Assembly (NCBI GenBank): GCA_016650045.1
Contig: JAENWK010000015.1
Span: 1-32,017 of the forward strand
Reading direction: 5' to 3'
DNA length: 32,017 bases
Source of the DNA: Eubacteriaceae bacterium
GTDB taxonomy: Bacteria > Bacillota > Clostridia > Eubacteriales > Eubacteriaceae
Shown: positions 1-7,573 of the stretch, one piece after another
Numbering within the stretch: the stretch's first letter is position 1
Layout: each line of letters begins with the position of its first letter
Position numbers and translations under genes: made by a program
The notes under the pieces: model-generated
Seen by the model: the letters and a program-made list of their open reading frames with translations, nothing else
Databases searched by the model: none
What the model was told of the DNA's origin: nothing

Positions 1-489
1 GTTGGAAAGAATGAATTAGAGCGTGTGGCACAAGGTATTTATATTACCCCAGATACTTTTATTGATGAAATGTTTTACATACAAGTGCGTTCCAAAAAAA
101 ATATATTTTCTCATGAAACGGCACTTTATCTTCATGACTTGACGGATAGAGACCCACTGTATTATTCCGTAACGGTACCAAGAGGTTATGCAACAAATCG
201 GCTTAGGGAATCTGGTGTGGCAGTGTATACAGTAAAGAAAGAATTACATTTACTGGGAATGGAAATCAAAAAGATCATTCATGGCAGAAATGTTCAAGTT
301 TATGATATCGACCGGACAATTTGTGATGTGATTCGCAGCCGCAATCAGATGGATAAAAATATGTTCTATACTGGACTAAATCGGTATGTACGCAGTAAAG
401 AAAAAAACTTAAAACAACTGATGGATTATGCAAAAGAATTTCGAATTGAAAAAACGGTTTTACACTATTTGGAAGGATTACTATTATGA
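1..489 (+). CDS. abiEi: AbiEi-type antitoxin (type IV TA system), 5' end outside window
   Basis: The frame is open from the first base, so the gene is cut by the window edge. A GTG at 25 is an internal codon rather than the likely start. The visible protein carries family hallmarks of the AbiEi antitoxin/transcriptional regulator: FSHETALYLHDLTDRDP, then SVTVPRGY, KKELHLLG and DIDRTICDVIRSRNQMD. These belong to the C-terminal antitoxin domain, and the N-terminal winged-helix part lies mostly outside the window. Its stop overlaps the ATG of abiEii (ATGA, 486-489), the usual translational coupling of the pair. In characterised AbiE systems AbiEi represses the operon and counters the AbiEii nucleotidyltransferase. 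Since abiEii is broken here, this gene is probably an orphan. The family call is from recognised motifs. Confidence 0.85.
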   Translation, partial: VGKNELERVAQGIYITPDTFIDEMFYIQVRSKKNIFSHETALYLHDLTDRDPLYYSVTVPRGYATNRLRESGVAVYTVKKELHLLGMEIKKIIHGRNVQVYDIDRTICDVIRSRNQMDKNMFYTGLNRYVRSKEKNLKQLMDYAKEFRIEKTVLHYLEGLLL

Positions 490-592
490 CAGCAACGCAA
501 ATGAAGGACCTTCTTAGAAATATGTCTAAAGAAAAAAAATTAGTGCCCAAATTCTACAGAGAAGCTACATGATGGAGCGGTTATTAGAACGC
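486..592 (+). pseudogene. abiEii: AbiEii toxin, N-terminal fragment (frameshifted, then interrupted)
   Basis: The ATG overlaps the abiEi stop and begins MTATQMKDLLRNMSKEKK, the usual start of the AbiEii nucleotidyltransferase toxin. A run of eight A at 531-538 appears to have lost one base: the annotated frame stops at the TGA within 570-574. The shifted frame continues as expected for the family (SAQILQRSYMMERLLER) up to about 592. There the sequence passes directly into an IS3-family transposase. The continuation of the toxin (LSHSKYRDKF) is found at 6772. Non-functional as it stands. Confidence 0.8.
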
Positions 593-1020
593 TTTATCTT
601 TCCGTTTTTATTGACTTATTTACACGAAAATGCATCGGTTATTCATTGCGAAATCATATGAAAGAAACGATGGTGATTGATTCTTTGCTTGATGCTGTGG
701 AAAAAGAAAATCCTCAATCTGGTCTTATCGTCCATACAGATCAGGGCGCGCAATACACTGGATCAGCCTTTCGCGAATTATTACAAAAACATCATTTTGT
801 CCAAAGTAATAGTAGAAAAGGTAATCCCTATGATAATGCTGTGATGGAGTCTTTTTATAAAACTTTCAAAAGAGAAGTTTTAGAAATAGAACAGTTTAAA
901 ACAAAAGCACAGGCAAAAATGGAAATTCTTAGCTATGTAAGTAATTATTATAATAACAAAAGAATACATTCATCGTTAGATTATTTAACGCCAAAATTAT
1001 TTGAGAGAATGCATTCTTAA
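592..1020 (+). pseudogene. IS3-family transposase OrfB, C-terminal half
   Basis: Reading from 592 gives LYLSVFIDLFTRKCIGYSL, followed by the rve integrase core. VHTDQGAQYTG carries the second catalytic Asp, and GNPYDNAVMESFYKTFKRE carries the catalytic Glu. The C-terminus YNNKRIHSSLDYLTPK is typical of the family. The first catalytic Asp (VFIDLFTR) is also present, so most of the DDE core survives. The N-terminal helix-turn-helix part and any start codon with a ribosome binding site are gone. The left junction falls inside the abiEii toxin gene. Confidence 0.85.
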
Positions 1021-1060
1021 ATTTGCTTATTCTTTTGTCCAAAAAAGTGTTGACCTTCCA
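592..1060 (+). mobile_element. IS3-family element, 3' part only, with right end
   Basis: This is the right-hand part of an IS3/IS150-like insertion sequence. It contains the C-terminal half of the integrase-type transposase and the right terminal repeat, whose outer bases read TTGACCTTCCA and end in CA at 1060. The reverse complement starts TGGAAGGTCAACAC, as IS3-family ends do. The left end, orfA and the start of orfB are missing, so the element cannot move by itself. Confidence 0.8.
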
Positions 1061-1905
1061 CCACCGATATTTTTGTTAATATGATGAACCTGGATTACTT
1101 TAAACTTCTTGATACTGTCACCATTGCCTGGTCAAGAAAGCACATTGAAAAATACTATAACCTGGACGAAATTGGAAAATTTCCCACACGATTATCGCCA
1201 CAGAATATTTACCCGGTGATTGATACCAAAGGCAAATTCCCTCCCATTGAAACCATCAATAAGCTCATAAAAAAGCTTTCCCTTTGTGTTTATTCTCCTT
1301 TAGGGTATGTGCTTCCTGAAAAACGCAGATCATACGAACTGAAATACGATATGCAGGTTGGCCAAAGCAGCAACAGCGTCTTTCGCCAAGTCGATCGGGA
1401 ACAAAGTCTGGTGGGTCTCTTGCGCATCGGTTTATTAAAACGGATGGAAAGCTCCATTAATTTCTTTGCCTTAACCATTGAAGCTATTATCTTGAGTGGA
1501 ACTTTTACCGAATTGCCGCCAACTCTGCTTTCAGAGGATAAGTTCGGGTTGTATTTACGCCGAAATGACGTACAACTTATCCAAAATGTTGACGATGAGC
1601 CAAAAGACGGAAGCCCTATTTGCCTGACTATTCGGCTTACTATTAATGCATCTCTTGAGCCAAAATGGGAAGTAGTTTGTAATAGAAAAGAGCCTAAACC
1701 TATTTCGCATAATGAGCGTAAAGCTATGTTCATAGGTAGTGTGGGAGAAAACTGCGGAAAGGATATGGTATGGGGACGGTCTTCCGTTTTACAAAAGTAT
1801 GCAGATGCTAAAGGCGTTCTACATGATGCATATACAGCAGAATTAAGAGAAATAGCAGCTGAATCGGTGTTTTCCAACCCAAGCATTTTCTCGGTCTTGA
1901 GTTGA
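1060..1905 (+). pseudogene. SNF2-type helicase fragment fused to unidentified sequence
   Basis: The frame is open from the IS3 right end at 1060 through to 1905, with a first ATG at 1081. Residues NMMNLDYFKLLDTVTIAWSR, RKHIEKYY and FPTRLSP resemble the segment between helicase lobes of large SNF2-family helicases found in defence and mobile regions. The similarity continues to about RMESSINFF (near 1470). The rest (about 1480-1810) does not resemble that family and I do not recognise it. The last about 30 codons run antisense through an IS30 remnant and are not genuine coding sequence. No ribosome binding site precedes 1081. It reads as an internal helicase piece truncated on both sides. Family assignment is from memory of motifs and is moderate. 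Confidence 0.5.
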
Positions 1906-2047
1906 TGAGAAACAGATTCTCAATCAGAATCCTCTCATCGACTTTTGCCAAACCCGTCTTCTTGGGGTAAAACTCCCTGAGAAGCCCATTGGCGTTTTCG
2001 TTACTGCCACGTTGCCATGAGCAGTATGGGTCAGCAAAATACAGTGC
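1808..2047 (-). pseudogene. IS30-family transposase, C-terminal remnant
   Basis: On the minus strand an uninterrupted frame reads ALYFADPYCSWQRGSNENAN, then GLLREFYPKKT and INSRPRKCLGWKTP. This is the end of an IS30-family DDE transposase, with the catalytic Glu in the RGSNENANG motif. The frame closes at a TAG at 1808-1810. Everything upstream of the YFADP segment (N-terminal HTH and the Asp residues) is missing, and no terminal repeats are evident. It overlaps the tail of the plus-strand helicase-like frame. Confidence 0.8.
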
Positions 2048-2148
2048 TAAGCCTACCCAACTTTAGCCAAGTGAGAAATAAAAGTGTGAATAATCCTTAA
2101 AAGTTTCTGGTTAATGTAACAGCACTCTGTTTTATTTTATAATAGATG

Positions 2149-2678
2149 CTATAAAATCCTCCTTGCGGCAACCACGAACCGCGCGTCATCGTATTCGTAT
2201 GTGCAGGTGGAAAGGATTAGTATATCATCGGTGCCGCTTAGTTTAATATCCGTTTTAAATAACGATTTTTCCTGCATTGCAGTTATAAAACCAAGGTACT
2301 GGGCTTCATCAGTAAATTCTGTTTGCAAATAATCATAGCTTGGGTCTGTGATTAGAACAGCAAATATTTCCCATTCATATGTTCGTTCCAAGTTTGCGAA
2401 TTTGATAATATTGTGACTGTTAAAAAAGGCTTCGTCCTTATATTCGACAAGAGTCGCAAACATGGAGCCATCTTTCATGTGATGACCGTATAGTATGTTG
2501 TTCCCTTTTAACGAAACCGGATCGCAGTATTTGATGCGGTGTTTTCCGGGCTTAAAAGCACTATCGAAGTAATCACCAACGCGATACCGACGGCAAAGGT
2601 AACCACTATCAGAGCTTTTAGCCTATTCTTATTAATTTGGATATGAGGTTTTGAGCGCTTATTCAAGTTTTTTCTCAT
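2149..2678 (-). pseudogene. srtB: Class B sortase, internally deleted and frameshifted
   Basis: Translation from the ATG at 2678 gives a basic N-terminus and a membrane anchor (ALIVVTFAVGIALVITSIVL), then stops shortly afterwards at a TAA. In another frame the catalytic part follows: CDPVSLKGNNILYGHHMKDG with the catalytic His, then LILSTCTYEYDD with the catalytic Cys, then ARFVV with the Arg, ending at 2149. Class B sortases normally have roughly 60 or more residues between anchor and catalytic His that are not found here. The gene has therefore lost an internal segment and its frame. It lies directly downstream of a cell-wall protein with an NPKTG sorting signal, its likely former substrate. 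The catalytic triad itself is intact in the second fragment. Confidence 0.8.
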
Positions 2679-2708
2679 ATGAAAGTATACCTCAATGCTT
2701 TAACTTAA

Positions 2709-2739
2709 ACACACCCCGTTTATAACAAATGGGGTGTGT
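2709..2739 (-). terminator. Stem-loop between ice-binding-like gene and sortase
   Basis: A perfect 9-bp stem (ACACACCCC/GGGGTGTGT, 2709-2717 and 2731-2739) with a 13-base loop lies about 30 bases past the stop of the wall protein. Read on the minus strand it is followed by TTTAAGTT, a weak T-tract. It may be a terminator or an intercistronic attenuator limiting sortase expression. Confidence 0.55.
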
Positions 2740-2767
2740 CATGCTTGATTACAATTTTATATATCCC

Positions 2768-4015
2768 TTATCTCTGACTGGCGCCCTTCCTCTGATAAAG
2801 CAGGCACAAGAATATGCCAAACAACAACGCCCCGCCTAAAACGGCCGCCGAAATACCTATCCAAGAAGCAGACCCTGATTCTGTTTTGGCGCCGGTTTTT
2901 GGGTTGGCCCGAATGTCATTCCCTGTGGCTGCGCCAATATCATTATTGGTGATTGTGGCAGACCCTGTGGCTGCCACAATGTCATTATTGGTGATTGTGA
3001 CGGTTTTATTATCGCCGCCAACCAGAGTGACGCTGCCGCTGGAATCACTATCCCCGCTATAGCTGACAGTATAATGCGCATCCGCATCCTCGCTGACCAC
3101 ATAAGTACCCGGGGATAATGTATATGTGATCCCGGGTGATTCAGCGCCTGCCACCGGGCTTCCGGCCACATCGAGACCATCAGTCTTTACATGCACGGTG
3201 AAGTTAGAAGCGATGGATGTACGTCCATCGTCATTGATCACATGCTTGATAACAGTCAGTGTCGCTAATGTCGCGCAAAGTCCGTTTGTGATGGTATTGG
3301 TATCCAACGTAACCTCGCCGTTTCGAGCCAGCAATTGTCCCTGTATCGTCGCACCGGTTTGGGCCCAAATAGAATTCAATGCAAATATATGCCCCACAAA
3401 TTGTGAATTGGTTCCTAATGTTACGTCAGTTCCAACCTGCCAGAACACACGGCAAAACCGGGCGCCGTTGATCAGCTGGATCTGGCTGCCGGACGCTGTG
3501 ACAAGACTAGACGTGGCCTGAAAGATAAAAACGGCTTCAGGATCGCCCTGAGCATCAAGAATCAACGGAGAACTTGCGGTCAGATTTGCCGTTTCGGCAC
3601 CGCCAAATCTGTATACACCGGTTGTAAGCGTTTTCCCGCCGAGCTGGTTATCGGTTTCGACGAATGTGGTGGTCGGCGTTCGCCCGGCAGCATCGTCATA
3701 AGCAAGCGTCAGGTCTGCTTTGGCTTGCAGCGCCACTGCGTCAGTATCGTGAACCACGCCGCTGATCACTCCGGGCGGAAACCCTGTAATCGATGTACCC
3801 GAGTGCAGTCCGATATCACCGCCGGCATCTCCGCTAATGACAGTCGGGCCGGCGTTGGTTATCGTCATACCCGATAAAACCGCAAAATTGGATGTCGTTC
3901 TAAGCTCAACTTTTGTCGGTCCGGAGGCCAAAGCTGTCGTCGGCATTATCATAAAGATAAGCATCAATACAGTCAATGACAACGGAATCAGCCGCTTTTT
4001 ATTTTGTATTCTCAT
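2768..4015 (-). CDS. Wall-anchored ice-binding-like (DUF3494) protein with NPKTG sorting signal
   Basis: The start is placed at the ATG at 4015, which has AAAGGA upstream and begins a clear signal peptide (basic MRIQNKKR, hydrophobic LSLTVLMLIFMIM, ALA cleavage region). An ATG-less extension to 4066 is unlikely. The mature protein starts with an ice-binding/DUF3494-type beta-solenoid domain (about residues 40-245: NFAVLSGMTITN, GDIGLHSG, AVFIFQATSSL, GHIFALNSIW). A prealbumin-like repeat domain follows (about 250-345: LTVIKHVINDDG, SPGTYVVSEDADAHY). Then come short TITNND repeats and a C-terminal NPKTG, hydrophobic span and basic tail (last 45 residues). That is a sortase signal of the class B style. 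DUF3494 proteins are either ice-binding or general surface adhesins, and the role here is unknown. GC-rich codon use differs from neighbouring genes and suggests transfer. The adjacent sortase is broken. Confidence 0.8.
   Translation of the reverse strand: MRIQNKKRLIPLSLTVLMLIFMIMPTTALASGPTKVELRTTSNFAVLSGMTITNAGPTVISGDAGGDIGLHSGTSITGFPPGVISGVVHDTDAVALQAKADLTLAYDDAAGRTPTTTFVETDNQLGGKTLTTGVYRFGGAETANLTASSPLILDAQGDPEAVFIFQATSSLVTASGSQIQLINGARFCRVFWQVGTDVTLGTNSQFVGHIFALNSIWAQTGATIQGQLLARNGEVTLDTNTITNGLCATLATLTVIKHVINDDGRTSIASNFTVHVKTDGLDVAGSPVAGAESPGITYTLSPGTYVVSEDADAHYTVSYSGDSDSSGSVTLVGGDNKTVTITNNDIVAATGSATITNNDIGAATGNDIRANPKTGAKTESGSASWIGISAAVLGGALLFGIFLCLLYQRKGASQR
2921..3004 (-). repeat. 42-bp tandem repeat inside the wall-protein stalk
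   Basis: Two consecutive 42-bp units (2921-2962 and 2963-3004) beginning CCCTGTGGCTGC on the plus strand differ at only a few positions. They encode successive 14-residue units of the type TITNNDIxAATG. Part of a third unit (AATGTCATT) lies immediately before 2921. This is a length-variable stalk candidate just before the sorting signal. Confidence 0.8.
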
Positions 4016-4210
4016 AAAAAAGTACGTCCTTTCGGTTGTTTTGATTGGCGTTCTGAGACTTCTCACTGATTAATCTTCAAATATAAAAAATAAATAGGCT
4101 CTCAAATATTTTTTATATTCAATCCAAACACCTGCTGTCATAGAACTACTTGATGTGAATATTAATAAGCTGGAATTTTGACTTACTTTGCATTATCTCA
4201 TTATCTAAAT

Positions 4211-4237
4211 ATTATACCATTTAGATTGGGATGTCAA
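4211..4237 (-). promoter_or_regulatory. Possible hybrid promoter at IS3 end driving the wall-protein gene
   Basis: Read on the minus strand, TTGACA (4237-4232) is formed exactly by the terminal six bases of the IS3 fragment. TATAAT (4216-4211) lies 15 bp further on and is preceded by TGG, an extended -10. It points at the ice-binding-like gene starting at 4015. The 15-bp spacer is short, so activity is uncertain. Confidence 0.55.
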
Positions 4238-4548
4238 CTTTTTGGAGACAATTTGCTAAGCTACCTTCGCTAGGCTCTCTCTTCTCAATGATCTGAGATA
4301 GTCTCTCGGGGACAAGTACCCGAGCCTTTTCTGGATTCTCTTCACATTGTAGAAGCAATATATATACTCAAACACTGCCGCCCGGACAGACTCTTTCGTC
4401 TCGTAATGCGTCCAGTGTATCAGCTCTTTTTTCATAGTCGCAAAGAAGCTTTCCGACCATGCATTGTCACCCGGCATCCCGACACGCGAGAAGCTCTGGC
4501 GTAGTCCATACTGCTGCAGCAATCCCATCACCGCTTTTGATGTATAAT
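4232..4548 (-). mobile_element. IS3-family element fragment (3' end of orfB plus terminal repeat)
   Basis: The minus strand encodes the C-terminus of an IS3-family OrfB. YTSKAVMGLLQQYGLRQSFS is followed by GMPGDNAWSESFFATMKKE with the catalytic Glu, then NVKRIQKRLGYLSPRDY, with the stop at 4256. The terminal repeat reads TGTCAACTTTTTGGAGACA from 4232. Upstream, the frame stops resembling transposase just before YTSKAV (about 4548), so the first two thirds of the element are gone. It differs in sequence from the IS3 fragment at 592-1060, so the two are not ends of one composite element. Confidence 0.8.
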
Positions 4549-4591
4549 CGATTAAAGAAAAGGGATTACTCCCTTTCCCTCGTCTAAGAAC

Positions 4592-4674
4592 TTATCCCGA
4601 CTTTTAGATTATCCCGATTTTGATTACAACTATCAGCAAATAATACATCTTACTTAGAATTAGTCGGGATAATC
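4592..4674 (+). repeat. Repeated TTATCCCGAC motifs upstream of tyrosine recombinase
   Basis: TTATCCCGAC occurs at 4592-4601, GATTATCCCGA at 4608-4618 and the inverted form GTCGGGATAATC at 4663-4674, so three copies fall in 83 bp directly before the recombinase gene. Short direct and inverted repeats here are what one expects for recombinase core or arm sites at the end of a Tn554-like element. The assignment is inferred from position. Confidence 0.55.
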
Positions 4675-4736
4675 AAACGAATAATTACTTCGATAATAAA
4701 TATGACAAGGTCAAATTTTTTATGGAGGTAATTAAA

Positions 4737-5840
4737 ATGGAAGAAAAACTTATTCGTGAACTGATTCAAACAGCATTATCTCAATTAGCAAGTATGGGAT
4801 TGGCTGATGAAACGCTTAAATCGTATCGAACATATGCATTTCATCCTTTGGAAAGATTTTATGTGGACAAAGGAAAAGTTTTATATGATAGTAGTCTAAT
4901 GATTGAAATGTATCATTTATACCAACTCCAATACAAACAGGGAGTGATTTTGAAACAAACTTTAAACTGGCAATTGCGGGGTATTGGCATTATCGATGAA
5001 ATATACAATACTGGTTTTTTTGAATGGAAAGTCTTTAGTCAGAAGAAAAAAGAGGAAATGCCGGATGTTTATGAAAATATCATCATCGATTTTTCCAACA
5101 CACTGCTGTGCTGTAACAAAAGAAAAAGCAACTATGAATCCATTGTCAGGCGTTTTCTTATTTTTATGATTAAAAGCGGCAAAGAAAATCTTTCTTCAAT
5201 AAACGATGTATTGCTTCGAAATTTTCTGGTTGAAATTTCAGCTGATAAACCCAAAAGTATGGATGATGTAATAACTGGTCTCAAGAAATTTTTACAGTAC
5301 CTGAATGAAAAATTATTTATTGAGAATCGATATTATTCTATTCTTGCAGCGCCAAGGTCAAGGGATCGGAAAGTAAACCCCTGCATGGATGCAAACGAAC
5401 TGGCAATGATGATGAATAGTATCGACAGAAATACAACCAGTGGCAAACGGGATTATGCAATTCTTATTCTTGCCGCCACAACTGGGCTGCGTGCAGGTGA
5501 CATCGCTTCTCTCCGACTGGATTGCATCAACTGGAAAAGAAATGAAATTCAATTTGTTCAGGGCAAGACTTCCGAAGCTAATATATTGCCATTACCCCAA
5601 AATGCAGGCATAGCCATTGCGGATTACATTCTATACGCCCGTCCAAAAACAAGCTTGGACACGTTGTTTCTCAGAAACTATGCACCATATAAGGGTTTTC
5701 ATGATGGCGTGTCTGTGTCATGTATTTTCAGAAAATACCTTAAGAAGTCAAATCTGGCACATAAAAACGGGGATGGAAGAACCATGCACGGCATTCGAAG
5801 AATGATTGGCACTGAAATGATGAGAAACAAATTGAAATAG
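4737..5840 (+). pseudogene. Tyrosine recombinase (phage-integrase family), lacks catalytic Tyr
   Basis: The start is taken at the ATG at 4737, preceded by GGAGG at a good distance. The ATG at 4722 overlaps that ribosome binding site. The 367-residue product has a SAM-like core-binding domain (about 20-200) and the first part of the catalytic domain: Arg252 in TTGLRAGDIASLR, a beta-hairpin Lys around 277 (QGKTSE), and His351/Arg354 in MHGIRR. It then ends abruptly in MIGTEMMRNKLK. The LGH box and the nucleophilic Tyr that should follow about 20-35 residues later are missing. It resembles the recombinases of multi-integrase elements such as Tn554-like transposons. It is probably catalytically dead because of 3' truncation. 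The next gene begins 23 bp later with its own ribosome binding site. Confidence 0.8.
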
Positions 5841-5863
5841 TAGCTATTTCCGGAGAAATAATC

Positions 5864-6761
5864 GTGTCAACACTTACAATCAGCAAAGAAGATGAAAAAA
5901 AAGTAAAAGCAATTGGGTTTTTAAATAATAAGGGAACGGATAATTTTTCAGGGCGTGTGATTACTGAAAATGGCTTAATCACGACTGAACAGGCAAAATG
6001 TATCATTGAAGCGGCAGAAAAATATGGTAACGGCAAGCTTGCACTTACCACCCGTCTAACCATCGAATGCCCTGGCATTCCTTTTGAAAAAATTGATGAC
6101 TTTAGAAGCCATTTAGGTCAGAGTGGAGTGGAAACCGGTGGCACCGCAGGGTACGTCCGATTTTATCCTGCAAAGGAACAACCTGTCAGTATGGTTTAAT
6201 TGACACGTTTTCTCTTGCCAAAGAAATTCATGACCGTTTCTACACCGGTTTTCGTGAATTAACCTTGCCTCATAAATTTAAAATCGCTGTTGGCGGCTGC
6301 CCAATAATTGTGTTAAACCGGATTTAAATGATCTGGGTATTATTGGACAAATGATCCCTGTTTTTAAAAAAGAATGTTGCCGAGGATGTGAAAATTGTGC
6401 GGTTATAAAGGCCTGTCCCATTGATGCTGCAGAAATTAAAGATGATCAACTGAAAATCAATGAAAAAGCCTGCCTGAATTGTGGCCTATGCATTGGAAAA
6501 TGCCCCTTTGATGCCATTACTGATGGTATTAACGGGTATAAAATCATGATCGGTGGCCGATGGGGCAAACAGGGAAAGGCGTTGAAACAGATTTATACAA
6601 ATAAAGAAGATGTTTTAAACCATATTGAAAAGATTATCTATTTTTACAAAGAATACGGATTGCCCGGAGAGCGATTTGCGACAACCATCGACCGGTTGGG
6701 CTTTGACACCGTTGAATTAATCTTGAATAAAGCAGGTTCAACCAATATAGACAACGAATAA
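5864..6761 (+). pseudogene. Sulfite/nitrite reductase-type siroheme-[4Fe-4S] protein with two frameshifts
   Basis: The GTG start at 5864 follows CCGGAGAA. The first frame (to 6199) holds the ferredoxin-like half domain (ALTTRLTIECPGIP). A deletion near 6160 shifts the frame: reading on in the correct phase gives SCKGTTCQYGLIDTFSLAKE, the first Cys pair of the siroheme-coupled cluster. A second single-base loss at about 6302 splits GGCPNNC, the second Cys pair. From 6351 the frame is open again with a 2[4Fe-4S] ferredoxin domain (CCRGCENCAVIKACP, CLNCGLCIGKCP) and a normal C-terminus. The layout matches single-subunit anaerobic sulfite reductases of Clostridia. All motifs survive, so inactivation looks recent, or the shifts are sequencing errors. 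It abuts the second abiEii fragment. Confidence 0.8.
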
Positions 6762-6771
6762 GCTTGCTTGA

Positions 6772-7045
6772 TTGTCGCATTCTAAATACCGGGATAAATT
6801 TGTTTTAAAAGGTGGTCTTTTAATTGCATCAATGATTGGTGTGGATCAGCGAACAACAATGGATACTACAGTTAGAGGATTACCAGTCAATGAAGAATTG
6901 ATTAATAAGATACTGGAAGCAATTTTGCATTTACCATCGGATGATGAAATTGTGTTTTCCCTCCAGGGATTAAAATCGATTCGCGAAAAAAATCAATATG
7001 AGGATTATTATGCGACAATCTTTGCTGATTATGGAAAGGTACATG
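6772..7045 (+). pseudogene. abiEii: AbiEii toxin, central fragment
   Basis: From TTG at 6772 the frame reads LSHSKYRDKF, VLKGGLLIASMIGVDQRTTM and then TVRGLPVNEELINK and FSLQGLKSIREKNQYEDYYA. This is the nucleotidyltransferase core of AbiEii (DUF1814). It continues the fragment that ends ERLLER at 592. The family normally has an Asp-x-Asp pair after the RxTM segment. Here only TMDTT is present, consistent with loss of one six-base ATGGAT repeat, so one catalytic Asp is missing. Similarity ends around ADYGKVHA (about 7045), where IS1182-type sequence begins on the other strand. The plus-strand frame to 7140 is read-through. Confidence 0.8.
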
Positions 7046-7322
7046 CCAGTTTCATCATAGTAACTGGTTTTGTAAGGTTTATGCCCGGCTGGAATTGGCG
7101 TACTTCCGGTTTGTCGGAATCGATGATAAACTCCCTCTGAATGGGATTGGGTATTTTTTCAAGTAATGCCGTGGTGATCAGTTCGATATTGTTTTGGGCT
7201 GCCTGTTCGTGGTTATCGGTGCTTGCATAGGCGCCATCTGCCAGCACCGTGGTTGGTTTGTCCTGAAACCCCAGTTTTTCGATGGTCTCTTTGCAGAATT
7301 GACTATCGCTATGGCTGTTGAC
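7040..7322 (-). pseudogene. IS1182-type (IS4-like DDE) transposase remnant
   Basis: The minus strand from 7322 reads NSHSDSQFCKETIEKLGFQD, KPTTVLADGAYASTDNHEQA and AAQNNIELITTALLEKIPNP. This is the central part of IS1182-family transposases, with a catalytic Asp in LADGAY. Both ends are missing: no start codon with ribosome binding site, no C-terminal domain and no terminal repeats. It truncates the abiEii fragment. Confidence 0.75.
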
Positions 7323-7342
7323 ACCCTAACCAATTTTATAAT

Positions 7343-7573
7343 TTATAGATTTCGATGTTTGATTTCTTCAGTGATTTGTTTAATACATTTCTGGAGCCTC
7401 AAGCTTTCATCATTATATTCCGCCATTTGCTGAGCTACTTTGGCACTGGAAACATGCATCCCGGATTGTTTGAAAATGAATTTTTTTTCATTTTCGTTAT
7501 CTTCCAAGTCTTCCTCTGAACTTGCTAACTTCTTTTTTAGGTCTGAATCATTTAATTCATCAAGCTTTTTCAT
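7343..7573 (-). CDS. Small charged protein of unknown function
   Basis: The start is set at the ATG at 7573, which has AAGGAGATG directly upstream at good spacing. An upstream extension to 7606 has no such site. The 76-residue product is rich in Lys, Glu and Asp (MKKLDELNDSDLKKKLASSE) and is predicted mostly helical by composition. Its C-terminal half has heptad-like spacing (ESLRLQKCIKQITEEIKHR) suggesting a coiled coil. I do not recognise a family. It stands alone between IS debris and the arsR region and has no obvious partner. The good ribosome binding site and intact frame support it being real. Confidence 0.55.
   Translation of the reverse strand: MKKLDELNDSDLKKKLASSEEDLEDNENEKKFIFKQSGMHVSSAKVAQQMAEYNDESLRLQKCIKQITEEIKHRNL

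Noticed and set aside
1290-1886. Minus-strand frame of about 198 codons opposite the helicase fragment
   Set aside because: It is antisense to a recognisable coding frame, has no family features, and its first part merely reads the IS30 remnant in a wrong frame.
2921-3004. Short direct repeats as a CRISPR array
   Set aside because: Only two full units, directly adjacent with no spacers, and in frame with the protein stalk.
2814-4073. Several plus-strand open frames opposite the ice-binding-like gene
   Set aside because: They mirror the GC-rich codon pattern of the minus-strand gene and have no start sites or recognisable domains.
592-4548. The two IS3 fragments as the ends of one composite transposon
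   Set aside because: Their transposase and terminal sequences differ, one is on each strand, and each has only its 3' end, so they come from different elements.
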